Assembly: GCA_009695065.1 (NCBI GenBank)
Contig: SIBR01000013.1
Coordinates: 1-64,000 of the forward strand
DNA from: Opitutus sp.
GTDB taxonomy: Bacteria > Verrucomicrobiota > Verrucomicrobiae > Opitutales > Opitutaceae
DNA: 64,000 nucleotides
Direction: 5' to 3'
Under the pieces are notes generated by a model. That model had not been told where the DNA came from. It ran no database searches and saw only the letters and a list, made by a program, of their open reading frames with translations. A program made the translations under genes and the position numbers. The first letter of the stretch is position 1; every line of letters begins with the position of its first letter. Positions 47,555 to 56,804 of the stretch are shown one piece after another.

Positions 47555-48919
47555 ATGTCCCTCGTCACGATCAACCCCGCCACCGGTCGCCGCCTCGCAG
47601 TGTATCGGGAAAATTCCCGGACCGAGATCGAACGCAAGCTCGCCCGGGGCGCCGCCGCCCAGGCCCGCTGGCGGAAGCTGTCTCACGCCGCCCGCGGCAA
47701 ATTCTTCCGCGCCCTGGCGCGGGAGCTGCGGGCGGACCCCGACGGGTTGGCCGCATTGGCCGCGGCGGAAATGGGCAAGCCCGTCGCCCAGGGCCGCGCC
47801 GAGGTCGAAAAATGTGCGATGCTTTGCGAGTACTACGCCGCGCAGGGCGCCCGGCTGCTGGCCGACGAGCATCCCGCCGGCGCACCGGCGAACGCGCGCG
47901 TGGTCCATGAGCCCCTGGGCATCGTGCTCGCGATCATGCCGTGGAATTTTCCCTTCTGGCAGGTCATCCGCGCCGCCATCCCCGTGCTCACCGGCGGCAA
48001 CGCCTTCCTGCTGAAGCACGCGCCGAATGTCGCCGGCTGCGCCCTCGCCGTCGAAAAACTTTTCGCCCGTGCCCGCTTCCCCGCCGGCGTGTTTCAGGTA
48101 CTGCTCACCGGCACCGGGGTCGTGCCGGCGTTGCTCGCCGATTCACGGGTGCGCGCCGTGACGCTCACGGGCAGCACCACCGCCGGCAAAGCCGTCGCCG
48201 CGCTGGCGGGGGCTGCGATGAAGCCCGGCGTCTTCGAACTCGGGGGCAGCGATCCGGCCCTCGTCCTCGAAGATGCCGATCTCGCCCTCGCCGCCGAAAC
48301 GTGCGCGCTCTCCCGCTTGATCAACGCGGGCCAGAGCTGCGTCTGCGCCAAGCGCTTCATCGTCGTGCGTTCGGTCCTGCGCGAATTCGAGGAGCGCTTC
48401 GTGGCGCGCATCGCCGCGCGTCGCGTCGGCGACCCGCTGGACGCCGCGACCGACATCGGCCCGCTGGCCCGCGCCGATCTCCGCGCCAACCTGGACGCCC
48501 AAGTGCAGCAGAGTGTACGCCGCGGTGCCCGGGTCCTGCTCGGCGGCAAGCCGCTCCCGGGACCGGGATTCTTCTACGCCCCCACGGTCCTGACCAACGT
48601 TCGTCCCGGCATGGCCGTGCACGACCAGGAGGTTTTCGGACCGGTCGCAGCGATCATCGCGGTGCGGGATGAAGCCGCCGCCATCCGCGTCGCGAACGAT
48701 TCGCCTTTCGGGCTGGCCGCGTCGGTCTTCACGCGCAGTCGCGCGCGCGCCACCCGCGTCGCCACGCAGCTCGACGCCGGCGCCGTGTTCGTCAACGACT
48801 TCGTTCGCTCCATGGCCGAGCTGCCCTTCGGCGGCGTGAAGGAAAGCGGTTTCGGCCGCGAGCTCGGCGCCTGGGGCGCCCGCACGTTCGTGAACGTCAA
48901 GACCCTCGTCGGCGCCTGA
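47555..48919 (+). CDS. NAD(P)-dependent aldehyde dehydrogenase (succinate-semialdehyde type)
   Basis: 454 residues. It has the cofactor block IMPWNFPFWQVIRAAIPVLT, VTLTGSTTAGKAVA, catalytic Glu in FELGGSDPALVL, catalytic Cys in NAGQSCVCAKRFIV, and the C-terminal ELPFGGVKESGFGRELGAWG. The length and the GGSDP variant resemble the Sad/YneI subgroup of succinate-semialdehyde dehydrogenases, but specificity is uncertain. The frame is open upstream; ATG 47555 (MSLVTINPATG) matches the family start. Confidence 0.88.
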   Translation: MSLVTINPATGRRLAVYRENSRTEIERKLARGAAAQARWRKLSHAARGKFFRALARELRADPDGLAALAAAEMGKPVAQGRAEVEKCAMLCEYYAAQGARLLADEHPAGAPANARVVHEPLGIVLAIMPWNFPFWQVIRAAIPVLTGGNAFLLKHAPNVAGCALAVEKLFARARFPAGVFQVLLTGTGVVPALLADSRVRAVTLTGSTTAGKAVAALAGAAMKPGVFELGGSDPALVLEDADLALAAETCALSRLINAGQSCVCAKRFIVVRSVLREFEERFVARIAARRVGDPLDAATDIGPLARADLRANLDAQVQQSVRRGARVLLGGKPLPGPGFFYAPTVLTNVRPGMAVHDQEVFGPVAAIIAVRDEAAAIRVANDSPFGLAASVFTRSRARATRVATQLDAGAVFVNDFVRSMAELPFGGVKESGFGRELGAWGARTFVNVKTLVGA

Positions 48920-49027
48920 GCCACGGGGACTCGGGCCGGGCGCGATCGAGTCGCGGGCCACTAATGGTTCGTGTCGCGTCGTAGCCCGGTCAGTCTGGCA
49001 ACCGGTTTCCCGCCTCCGCGTTCTCCC

Positions 49028-51184
49028 ATGGCTCCCCGCTCCCGCTCGTCCCCTGCCCTTCGGCCATCGGCCCGGCCGCATCCCGCCAGCCGCCGGGAGC
49101 GCCCGCCGGCCCGCCCCGCCACCGCGCCCCGCTATTTCAACCGGGAACTCTCGTGGCTGGCGTTCAACCGGCGCGTCCTCGAACAGGCCCAGAACGAACG
49201 CCACCCGCTGCTCGAACGCGTCAAGTTCCTCGCGATCTTCAGCAATAATCTGGATGAGTTCTACGAGATCCGGGTGGCCGGTTTGATGCAGCAGCTCGAT
49301 TCGAGCGTCGCCGAAACCGGCCCCGACGGGCTCCACCCGCGCGAGCAACTGCGCCAGATCCGGGCCGTCGTCGACGGCCTGCTCGCGGAGCAGTATCGCT
49401 GCTGGCAGCACCAGCTGCTGCCGGCATTGGGCAGGGAGAAAATCATCTTCAAGACCGCCCGCGACCTGACGCCGGCGGAGCTCGCCTGGGTGCGGGAGTA
49501 TTTCCGCGAGCAGGTCTACCCCGTCCTCACGCCGCTCGCGCTCGACCACGCCCATCCCTTTCCCCAACTCGGGAACAAGACACTCAACGTCATCGTCACC
49601 CTCGACAATCCCCCGACGGCGATTGTCGCACGATCCCTCGCCATCCTGCCGGTGCCCCGGATCCTGCCCCGAATCGTGGCGATCGCCGCGGGCCGGCGCG
49701 CGGCGCAGCCCGTGATTTTTCTCAGCGAGATCATCAAGCTGTGCGCCGGCGAACTGTTTCCCGGCTACCGGGTCACCGGCGCGCACGCGTTTCGCGTCAC
49801 CCGCAACAGCGACCTCTACATCGACGAAGAGGAGGCGGCCAACCTCCTGAAAGCGATTGAGGAGGAGCTGCGCAACCTGCGGCGCGGCGCCGCCGTGCGG
49901 CTGGAGATCGAGGCGACCGTGGACGACGGCTTGTTCAACACCCTGTGCACGCATCTGGCCCTCGCTCCGGCCTATGCGTTTCGCCTGCACGGCCCACTCG
50001 ACCTCGTGCGCCTGCAAAATCTCGGCGATCTCGACCGGCCGGACCTCAAGTTTCCGCCGTTTACGCCCGTCAACGCGTCGCCCCTGCGGGACGTCACGCA
50101 GATCTTCGCGACGCTCCGGCGGCGCGACGTGCTGCTGCATCATCCGTACGACGCCTTCGCGCCCGTGGTGGATTTTGTCGAGCAGGCGGCGCGCGATCCC
50201 TCCGTGTTCGCGATCAAGCAGACGTTCTACCGCACCAGCGGCGATTCGCCGCTGGTGCGCGCCCTGATCGAGGCATCGCAGAACGGCAAGCAGGTGACGG
50301 CGCTGGTGGAGCTGAAGGCGCGCTTCGACGAGGCGAACAACATCCAGTGGGCGCGCCAGCTCGAGGAGGCTGGGGTGCACGTGGTCTACGGGCTCGTCGA
50401 CCACAAGACGCACTGCAAGTTGTGCCTCGTGGTACGCCGCGAAGGGCGGCGGATGCGGCACTATGCGCATCTCGGCACCGGCAACTACAATCCGCGGACG
50501 GCGCGTTTCTACACCGATCTCAGCTACTTTACCTCCCGGCCACGCCTCACCCGGGAGGTCGCGGAGGTTTTCAACACCCTCACCGGTTTTGGCCGCTCGC
50601 CGAAGTTTCGCACCCTGCTCGTCGCCCCGTTCGATCTGCACCGCCGGCTGAACGCCCTGATCGCCCGTGAGGCCCGCAATGCCGCGGCGGGCAAACCCGC
50701 GCGCATCATCGCCCAGATGAACGCGCTCGTGGACCGCGAGACGATCGACGCGCTGTACGCCGCCTCGCGGGCCGGAGTGACCGTGGAGCTGATCGTGCGC
50801 GGCACCTGCTGCCTCGTCCCCGGGGTGCCGGGCCTAAGCGAGAACATCCGCGTGCGCAGCCTGGTCGGCCGGTTCCTTGAGCATGCGCGCGTGTATTACT
50901 TCGAGCATGCGGATGGCCAGCCCGTGATCCTGGCGGGCAGCGCGGACTGGATGCCGCGGAATTTTTTCCGCCGGGTGGAGGTCCTATTTCCGATTGAGGA
51001 ACCGGAACTGCGCCGGTGGGTGGTGGAGGAGCTTTTTCCCGTGGAGTTGCGCGATACCGCCAACACCCGCCTGCTCCAGGCCAGCAGCGAGTATGTCGCG
51101 CCCGACCGGCCCGCCAGCGGCAAGCCGTTTTCCGCCCAGGCGCATTTCATGATCGCCGCGACCCGGCGCGCCAACGCGACGTAG
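49028..51184 (+). CDS. ppk1: Polyphosphate kinase 1
   Basis: 718 residues. After a basic Arg/Pro-rich N-terminal extension of about 35 residues come the PPK1 N domain (YFNRELSWLAFNRRVLEQAQ; FLAIFSNNLDEFYEIRVAGL), the head domain, and two C domains with the phospho-histidine segment HYAHLGTGNYNPRTARFYTD and GSADWMPRNFFRRVE. It polymerises ATP gamma-phosphate into polyphosphate. The ATG at 49028 gives the extension; the start may be nearer MAPRSRSS or internal. It is directly followed by a tRNA gene. Confidence 0.94.
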   Translation: MAPRSRSSPALRPSARPHPASRRERPPARPATAPRYFNRELSWLAFNRRVLEQAQNERHPLLERVKFLAIFSNNLDEFYEIRVAGLMQQLDSSVAETGPDGLHPREQLRQIRAVVDGLLAEQYRCWQHQLLPALGREKIIFKTARDLTPAELAWVREYFREQVYPVLTPLALDHAHPFPQLGNKTLNVIVTLDNPPTAIVARSLAILPVPRILPRIVAIAAGRRAAQPVIFLSEIIKLCAGELFPGYRVTGAHAFRVTRNSDLYIDEEEAANLLKAIEEELRNLRRGAAVRLEIEATVDDGLFNTLCTHLALAPAYAFRLHGPLDLVRLQNLGDLDRPDLKFPPFTPVNASPLRDVTQIFATLRRRDVLLHHPYDAFAPVVDFVEQAARDPSVFAIKQTFYRTSGDSPLVRALIEASQNGKQVTALVELKARFDEANNIQWARQLEEAGVHVVYGLVDHKTHCKLCLVVRREGRRMRHYAHLGTGNYNPRTARFYTDLSYFTSRPRLTREVAEVFNTLTGFGRSPKFRTLLVAPFDLHRRLNALIAREARNAAAGKPARIIAQMNALVDRETIDALYAASRAGVTVELIVRGTCCLVPGVPGLSENIRVRSLVGRFLEHARVYYFEHADGQPVILAGSADWMPRNFFRRVEVLFPIEEPELRRWVVEELFPVELRDTANTRLLQASSEYVAPDRPASGKPFSAQAHFMIAATRRANAT

Positions 51185-51341
51185 GCCGCGTAAACGCCGA
51201 CCCATCAGGCCTGCGGAACACGCGGATAAGAAGAGAAACGACCCGGCGGCTCATCGCGCGACGCCCCGGGCCGACAGGTCGTGGTTCGCAGCGATTTTCT
51301 TCTTCCGTTTTCGAAGGCGCGCCCTACGTTTTCGCGTCCTG

Positions 51342-51367
51342 CCCTCCGAAGCCCTGGCGACGGAGGG
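51342..51367. repeat. Palindromic repeat, CCCTCCG...CGGAGGG type
   Basis: CCCTCCGAAGCCCTGGCGAC followed by GGAGGG forms a 7-bp perfect stem. It ends nine bases upstream of the tRNA-Ser and resembles the repeat at 47291-47314 in both the stem and the AGCCnTGGCGA centre. Confidence 0.65.
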
Positions 51368-51376
51368 TCCGGTAAC

Positions 51377-51467
<91 letters not shown>

Positions 51468-51565
51468 TTTACCCATCAGTGGTTTACATGATTACTCACG
51501 ATAGTTACAACGCCCAGTTACAACAGTGACACGGAAGTTTATCGAGTTTCCCGTTGCTAAACCCA

Positions 51566-51987
51566 CTATGGGGGGCGGGGGTGTGGCCCATTCCGGCGGA
51601 GCCGCGAACGCGACGAATCACCAACCGCAAAATTTTTCGCAAAAGGCGCGACGACATCCTGGGAAGCGGCGCCGCGTTGCAGCACCTCCCATAGGCCCCG
51701 CCACACTCCAGCATCTTCCCACCGGCGGAAGCGCATATACACCGCGCTCCACGCGCCAAACTCGGCGGGCAGATCCCGCCACGGTGTGCCGGTGCGTGCC
51801 AGATACAACACCGCCTCCAGAAACTCGCGTTCCGTCAACTCCGCCGGCGCTCCCCGCGGATCTTTGATCTCCGCGAGCGCTTCCTCGAACTGCGCCCACA
51901 TCTCGTCCTTCACGATTCGTCGTATCATCCTTCAGCGCGGTACACTGGCTGCCGGTTTTGTACAGCCCTTTTTCATTAACCCTCCCT
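51566..51987 (-). mobile_element. IS5-family transposase fragment
   Basis: ATG at 51928 encodes the N-terminal DUF4096-type helix-turn-helix region of an IS5-family (IS427-like) transposase: MWAQFEEALAEIKDPRGAPA, FLEAVLYLARTGTPWRDLPA, YMRFRRWEDAGVWRGLWEVL. Homology ends after LQRG; the DDE catalytic domain is absent. The candidate left end, GGGAGGGTTAATGAAAAAGG (minus strand from 51987), next to a CTAA-like target, lies where the PhoD-like gene breaks off. The element is a deleted remnant. Confidence 0.72.
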
Positions 51988-52271
51988 AATTCACGCACCA
52001 GCACGTGTACATTCCGGTCGGACGCGGCATTCGTACATTCGATGCGACCATCCAAGATCTGCCAATCCTGCAGGGGATTCAACCAAAACTCCGCCCCGAG
52101 CCAGATCCGCGACGGACAACGCTGCCAGTTGTTGCGGAACTCGCCGCTGGTCTCCGGCGACTGAGCCTCCAGCTGCGACGTCAGTCGCGGGCCGACCACC
52201 GTGCCCGCGGCGAGCGCCGCAGAGTCGGCGATAAACCGGCGGCGGGTGAATTTGTGCGCAGGTGCCGGCAT
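51988..52271 (-). pseudogene. N-terminal piece of a Tat-exported PhoD-like phosphatase
   Basis: ATG 52271 encodes a twin-arginine signal (FTRRRFIADSAALAAGTVVG) and the start of a PhoD-like protein, with WLGAEFWLNPLQDWQILDGR followed by RIECTNAASDRNVHVLVREL. At LGRVNE the frame runs into the IS5 remnant. The metallophosphatase domain is entirely missing, so the gene was disrupted by insertion and later loss. It follows the glyoxalase-fold fragment directly on the same strand. Confidence 0.68.
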
Positions 52272-52472
52272 TTAATTCGGATGTCCGAGCGTTTGGCGAA
52301 ACCGATCAAGGTCAACTTCGATGCCCACCGCTGTTTCAGAGAAGGGCGTATCGAACACCGGCCGCTGATTGCGGCGCGCGGAGCCCACGGACTCGCCCCC
52401 GAGCAGTTGGACGTAAAAGTCTTGGAGGCGTTTCCAATCGTTGGCGACGAGGTCGGTGTGGGCGTATCGGAT
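52272..52472 (-). pseudogene. Fragment of a VOC/glyoxalase-fold protein
   Basis: The segment begins IRYAHTDLVANDWKRLQDFY followed by VQLLGGE, the first beta-alpha unit of a VOC-superfamily protein, but then jumps to PVFDTPFSETAVGIEVDLDR and stops after about 67 codons, about half the family length. No ATG, GTG or TTG start lies at the right place; GGAGGGGT is followed by ATC where a start codon would be expected. It is therefore a decayed remnant; the stop overlaps the start of the PhoD-like fragment. Confidence 0.5.
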
Positions 52473-52485
52473 ACCCCTCCACCCC

Positions 52486-54342
52486 TCACCGCCGCCCGCG
52501 CAGCGCCTCAAGCTTCGCTTCCGCTTCGGCGATGCGACGTTCCAGCTTCTCCTTCGCACCACGATAGAGCGCCGGACTCGGAGTCGAATACAGCACGGCC
52601 TGCCAGTTGGCCCCCTCCGCAGAGGGATTGAAGAGATCCCGGATTTCCTGCAGATAGCGTTTCGAAGCTTCGATCTGGGCCGTCAGGTTGGCCCGGTTGT
52701 GGAATCCGTCGCCATTGACAGTCACATAGACCGGCGTCGTATGGGCAATCTGGCCGAGGCCGGCATCCGTCCGCGCCGCCAGCCAGATCCCGTGCTCCAC
52801 CTCAAGTTCCAGTTCGACCGAGAGCCGGCCGGGGGTTTGGCCCGCCCCGCCTGGAGTGGCTTCGGCCAGAACTTTCCCGTGGCCAATAATCTGGACTCGA
52901 CTGAGGGGAATCTGCGACGGATGTCCATACGCCGTCGCCGAGATCCGCACCTTGCTGCCGGCCTTGACGTCCAGGGATGAACCGGGAAGCCGGTCGTTCA
53001 CCTGGAACTCCAGCATCGGCCCGGTCGTGACGAAGGTATTGCCGGCCTTGATGCCCGCCAGCCAGCGGTCGAAGGAAAACGGCCGGCCGACATAGGTATA
53101 GAAACGGGCGTCGCCGATCTGGGCCCCGACCTGTTCTTCGCCGGGCCGCAGGCCGCGCCCACACCACGGGAAATCCGACCCGCCGAGGGCGGTCAGTTTG
53201 TAACCGAGATCCAGGAATCGATAATAATGTTCCAGCGCCAGCGGCCCCTGCGGGACGCAGAACTGCATGACCTCCAGAAAATCGATTTTTCCTGCCAGCA
53301 CGTCCAGGGTCATGCCCCGATAACCATGGAACGACTTGGCGGAATGCGCATAGCCGGAGACGCCTCCGAGTTCGTGAACCCGATCAAAGACGCGGTCGTA
53401 GGAATAATATTCATTCTGGAAGCGCACGAATCTATCGGCCCCCAGCGAAATCGTGTGACCGAGCTCATGCGTGCGCGGCTCCTCCTGGCCCGACGTTAGA
53501 ATATATCCACCCGCCCCATAGCGGCCCTTTTCACCCCAGGCATATTGCGAGAAGAAGGTCGTCCAGAAATCACCCATCTGCAGGAGCACGCCGACATGGA
53601 CGTCCTCCGCCGCGATCCAGTCGAGGATCAGGGGATTATCGCGGGGCGACCGCCGGAGATGAATGTGATCGTCCGCCGAATACCAACCACGCTCCGGCAT
53701 ATCGGCCCAGCGACGAAGCGGGTACTTTCGCACCAAATGATCGCCGGCCTTGAACACCAGTTGCTCGACCTCGCGGGTGTATTCGTATCCCTTCGACAGG
53801 GTGAGGGTGAATTTCCCCGCCGGCATCGGCAGGTCGAACGACCCGCTCACGTAGAACGCACCGTCCGGTTGAAACGCATAGCCCAGCGCCGAATCGTTCG
53901 CCCCGTACATCACGCCGATGGCCTCGGGCGGCAGCCCGACGACCGACCCGGGAAACGCGAGCCGGGCCTCGGCCGCACCGGGGGCGTTGCGGGGGAAGGG
54001 CATGCCAACCGCTTTGCCATTCTCGTCGGTGATGCGCACGCGCACCGGCGTTGGCTCCCCGGTTTTGGCATCCAGGATCGTGACCGTGAGCCTGGCTTCG
54101 GCCCGGGCCATGCCGGGGATGCCGACGGGCTGCTGCTGTTCGGCCCACGACATGGGCGTCGCGGCCGCATGATTCGGATGGGCCGGCAGCGTCACCGGCC
54201 AGATGGTGAGGCCCAGACCGATCATCCGAACCAGACTCCTCGACCTCCACCATCTCAAAGGCGTGCCCTCGCCGCAGGCGGTCGAATCGCGGCCGGTTGG
54301 TTGCGGGCGGTTGGTCGGAATGCGGCGGATGCTCGTCGTCAT
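52486..54342 (-). CDS. CehA/McbA-family (PHP-like) metallohydrolase, exported
   Basis: 618 residues. After an N-terminal signal or anchor (SLVRMIGLGLTIWPVTLPAH, about 38-57) and a beta-sandwich (about 80-210; LTVTILDAKTGEPTPVRVRI), a PHP-like CehA/McbA domain contains the metal-binding WYSADDHIHL, GVSGYAHSAKSFHG and ALGGSDFPW, followed by a C-terminal beta domain (SKVRISATAYGHPSQIPLSR). Substrates of such proteins range from carbamates to sugars; this one is unknown. It is intact despite lying among remnants. The start could also be nearer residue 40. Confidence 0.75.
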   Translation of the reverse strand: MTTSIRRIPTNRPQPTGRDSTACGEGTPLRWWRSRSLVRMIGLGLTIWPVTLPAHPNHAAATPMSWAEQQQPVGIPGMARAEARLTVTILDAKTGEPTPVRVRITDENGKAVGMPFPRNAPGAAEARLAFPGSVVGLPPEAIGVMYGANDSALGYAFQPDGAFYVSGSFDLPMPAGKFTLTLSKGYEYTREVEQLVFKAGDHLVRKYPLRRWADMPERGWYSADDHIHLRRSPRDNPLILDWIAAEDVHVGVLLQMGDFWTTFFSQYAWGEKGRYGAGGYILTSGQEEPRTHELGHTISLGADRFVRFQNEYYSYDRVFDRVHELGGVSGYAHSAKSFHGYRGMTLDVLAGKIDFLEVMQFCVPQGPLALEHYYRFLDLGYKLTALGGSDFPWCGRGLRPGEEQVGAQIGDARFYTYVGRPFSFDRWLAGIKAGNTFVTTGPMLEFQVNDRLPGSSLDVKAGSKVRISATAYGHPSQIPLSRVQIIGHGKVLAEATPGGAGQTPGRLSVELELEVEHGIWLAARTDAGLGQIAHTTPVYVTVNGDGFHNRANLTAQIEASKRYLQEIRDLFNPSAEGANWQAVLYSTPSPALYRGAKEKLERRIAEAEAKLEALRGRR

Positions 54343-54435
54343 AAATGTTAAACGTTGCCCAAATTATGTCACCGGTCGGTTGAATTTGGGCCAGCTGCGG
54401 TCGAATCAAAACAGGCCACCCTTAGGTGAGCGGGT

Positions 54436-54750
54436 CCCAAAAACTGGGCCAAGTGGAGTGTTAGTCTTTGGCTAGGGTCGATGTGATGACTGCGGTGGTG
54501 GTTGGCAATCCCTGACTGAGGGACGGACCGGCTTGGCGGTCCGCCCCGGAGCCTGGGATTGATGAGGATTACTCCAAGACGAAGCGTTGCGGAGAGAGAT
54601 ATGCTCCTTGCTCACCTCCACGATGCTCTTGCCGCCATCGGCTTCCCGCAAAATGCGGATCTTGTCTTCAGTGGTCTGTCTCTTGCCTTTCATGGTCTGG
54701 GCTCCTTTTAGGGCCGCAGACTAACATTACAAGTGGCCCGGATTTCGGGG
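54436..54750. mobile_element. Short IS3-family-derived element with terminal inverted repeats
   Basis: The ends are imperfect inverted repeats of 32-33 bases: left 54436-54467 begins CCCAAAAACTGGGCC and ends TGTTAGTCT; right 54718-54750 begins AGACTAACA and ends TTTCGGGG. Inside, on the minus strand from 54693, lies the start of an IS3-type orfA (MKGKRQTTEDKIRILREADG, then GKSIVEVSKEH), after which the frame leaves homology. The element is about 315 bases, an internally deleted, non-autonomous derivative. Confidence 0.65.
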
Positions 54751-55209
54751 GATCACCGCACTTACCAGCAACTGGCCAAAGGCGATGAGCGAAGGGCGAT
54801 TGAGTTAGTCGCCTCCTACAAAATTCCGGCGATGAAAGCCTGGATAAAGCGAAGTGGCGGCATTCCAGCCCTGCTGCCGGCGCAGTATCGGCTGCATTTG
54901 GCCAAGCAGAAAGTGCGTTGCGAACTGTTCGCTGCCTCTTCCTTACTAGCGACCCATTTTGGTGATCGCTTCAAGCGGCAGGCCGATCGCGCCGGTCTCC
55001 CAGGGTTTATCATCGGGCAGACCGGAGGCGGAGCGGGGCCAAGGCCATTTTTAGCCGCCAGTAGGCTGACTCTGCAGGGCAGCTTGATGGACGATGAGGT
55101 TGTCGTAAGCGTTGTAGAGTTTACTCAGCAGAGCTGGGGTCAGTTGCGCGCGGTCGTGGTGGCGTGCTCCAAACAACAATGGATCGCAGAAAAAGGGGCC
55201 ACGTCGTGA
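54733..55209 (+). CDS. Unassigned open frame next to the IS3-derived element
   Basis: 158 codons from GTG 54733, starting inside the right terminal repeat. The translation (QQLAKGDERRAIELVASYKI, RSGGIPALLPAQYRLHLAKQ) has mixed, partly protein-like composition but matches no family I know, and its end overlaps a palindromic repeat. It may be an old gene remnant or a chance open frame. Its base composition is lower in GC than the flanking genes. Confidence 0.25.
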   Translation: MARISGDHRTYQQLAKGDERRAIELVASYKIPAMKAWIKRSGGIPALLPAQYRLHLAKQKVRCELFAASSLLATHFGDRFKRQADRAGLPGFIIGQTGGGAGPRPFLAASRLTLQGSLMDDEVVVSVVEFTQQSWGQLRAVVVACSKQQWIAEKGATS

Positions 55210-55212
55210 CTC
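55195..55212. repeat. Degenerate copy of the GTCACGACGTGAC palindrome
   Basis: GGGGCCACGTCGTGACTC is an inverted, imperfect version of the palindrome found complete at 62644-62662 and 55697-55709. It sits at one edge of the ABC-transporter gene fragment. Confidence 0.45.
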
Positions 55213-55273
55213 TTGACAGACGGGACGCTCTTCCGCCCGACAACCATGCGGCCAACGAGCGCGGTCGAGTCAG

Positions 55274-55463
55274 TCAATACACCACTCTCCGCGCCACGAC
55301 CTCCGGCTGGCCGAACTGCAGCGCGCTGAGCCGGCGGTACAGACCGTCGAGGTTTCGGGACAATTCGTCGTGGCTCCCGAACTCCACCACCCGGCCCGCC
55401 TCGATCACGGCAATCTTGTCGGCCGTCCGGATCGTGGCGAGCCGGTGGGCGACGATGAAGGTC
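55274..55463 (-). pseudogene. C-terminal fragment of an ABC transporter ATPase
   Basis: 190 bases encode the last 62 residues of an ABC exporter ATPase (H-loop FIVAHRLATIRTADKIAVIE, then [26 protein letters not shown], terminal VVY and TGA). It aligns without gaps to 62701-62890, with about 11 differences (near 94 percent identity). Upstream of 55463 the similarity stops abruptly. It is a direct repeat of the intact gene's 3' end, probably left from a duplication or a lost paralogue. Confidence 0.8.
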
Positions 55464-55589
55464 GGGCGCCGCGTTCGGGTTTCGATCGATCTGGATCAAT
55501 CGCAATGCCGCTCCCCCCGAACGACTGCCCGGCACACCCGTCGCCACGGTGCGCGGCGCGGGCGAGCTCCCGGCGCTCCTCGGGGTTTG

Positions 55590-55613
55590 AATTCTGTCCC
55601 ACGGGACAGAATT
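55590..55613. repeat. Perfect 11-bp inverted repeat
   Basis: AATTCTGTCCC and GGGACAGAATT are exact inverted copies separated by AC. The location among element remnants suggests a small mobile palindrome; no open frame uses it and no T run follows, so it is not a simple terminator. Confidence 0.7.
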
Positions 55614-55696
55614 GACGTTTCGGCCAACATGACTCGTGACAAATGCCTCCGCCCGAAGGCGCATTCCCTCGTCGCTCCAGCGACTGCATGTCAACA

Positions 55697-55718
55697 GTCA
55701 CGACGTGACCTTTTTTTA
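55697..55718 (+). repeat. GTCACGACGTGAC palindrome followed by a T run
   Basis: GTCAC and GTGAC arms flank GAC, followed by CTTTTTTT. The hairpin with a T tract could act as a weak terminator on the plus strand. The core is the same as the longer palindrome at 62644-62662. Confidence 0.5.
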
Positions 55719-55898
55719 ATCCGCCGGCTGCCCCAGCGAAAAAATCGAAGCGATGGGCGATCACACCGTTACCCCCCCAGCCAGCGATCGTCGAAGTCTG
55801 CCACTCCAATCTATCGCGTGAGGGATTCGCCGGCGGAATGATGCGGACTTTTTGAAAACATCGTTTGCGAATTCGCCCTGAAGAGCTTCTTTCCGCCA

Positions 55899-56768
55899 AT
55901 GCTTTTTCTTCCTCCCTGGCTCCGCTGGGTCGTTCCGTTCAGCATGGCGGCCTCCGCCGCACTCGCGCAGGAGAGTTCGCTCACTGCCGTGACGCGCAAC
56001 AGCGATCCCCAGGGGCGCCCGCTTTGGGAAGTGGGCCTCGCCGGCATCGGCGGCTATGTGGCGGACTACCCGGGCGCGGCCCAATCGCGGGGCCGCGGGT
56101 TTCCGGTGCCTTATTTCATTTATCGCGGCAAGGTGTTGCGGGCCGGCGACGGTGGCATCGTGCGCGGGCGTTTTCAGGTCAACGACCGTCTGGAATTCGA
56201 CCTGAGTTTCGGCGGATCGCTCAATGCCGACTCGGACAAGAACACCCTGCGCCGCGGTTTGCCTAATCTGGATTTTCTGGCCGAAATCGGTCCGCAGTTG
56301 ACGTGGCGGGCTTGGGAGGAAAAAGACCGTTCGGCGACGGTGAACTTGCCCGTGCGCGCCGCGGTGTCGTTCGGCGGCGGCGGCGTGCGCCCGCAGGGAT
56401 TCGTGCTCAATCCGCGCCTCACCTACCGCGACCGCGCGTTCATCGGCGGGACCACCCTTTCGCTGGGCGTCGGCCCGATTTTCGCAACCGAACGCCTCAT
56501 GGACTACTTTTACGAGGTACGTCCGCAGTATGCCCTGCCGGGCCGTCCGGCCTATAACGCCGGATCCGGCTACCTTGGCACGGAGGTCGCCCTGCGGGTG
56601 TCGCGGGTGCTTTCGCCGCAGGTGCGTCTTTACACGGGCGCACAACTCGGCGTCTTCAGCGGCGCGACCAATCGCGGCAGCGCGTTGCTGGCCCGCGAGA
56701 CCAATTGGAACTTCACCGTCGGTCTGGCCTGGTCGATCTGGGAAAGCGACCGCCGCGCGCAGCAGTGA
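55899..56768 (+). CDS. MipA/OmpV-family outer-membrane protein
   Basis: 289 residues: signal peptide (LPPWLRWVVPFSMAASAALA), then a MipA/OmpV beta-barrel with WEVGLAGIGGYVADYPGAAQ, PYFIYRGKVLRAGDGGIVRG, FDLSFGGSLNADSDKN, LDFLAEIGPQLTWRAW, NAGSGYLGTEVALRVSRVLS and the terminal NWNFTVGLAWSIWES. MipA proteins are outer-membrane barrels linked to murein enzymes. It is intact and convergent with the lipocalin gene. Confidence 0.86.
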   Translation: MLFLPPWLRWVVPFSMAASAALAQESSLTAVTRNSDPQGRPLWEVGLAGIGGYVADYPGAAQSRGRGFPVPYFIYRGKVLRAGDGGIVRGRFQVNDRLEFDLSFGGSLNADSDKNTLRRGLPNLDFLAEIGPQLTWRAWEEKDRSATVNLPVRAAVSFGGGGVRPQGFVLNPRLTYRDRAFIGGTTLSLGVGPIFATERLMDYFYEVRPQYALPGRPAYNAGSGYLGTEVALRVSRVLSPQVRLYTGAQLGVFSGATNRGSALLARETNWNFTVGLAWSIWESDRRAQQ

Positions 56769-56804
56769 GATCGGCCTCACCGCTCTCCCAGCGGCGCCGT
56801 CCCG

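Noticed and set aside
48143..50641. 832-codon open frame on the minus strand
   Set aside because: It is the antisense of the aldehyde dehydrogenase and ppk1 genes, with no recognisable protein motif.
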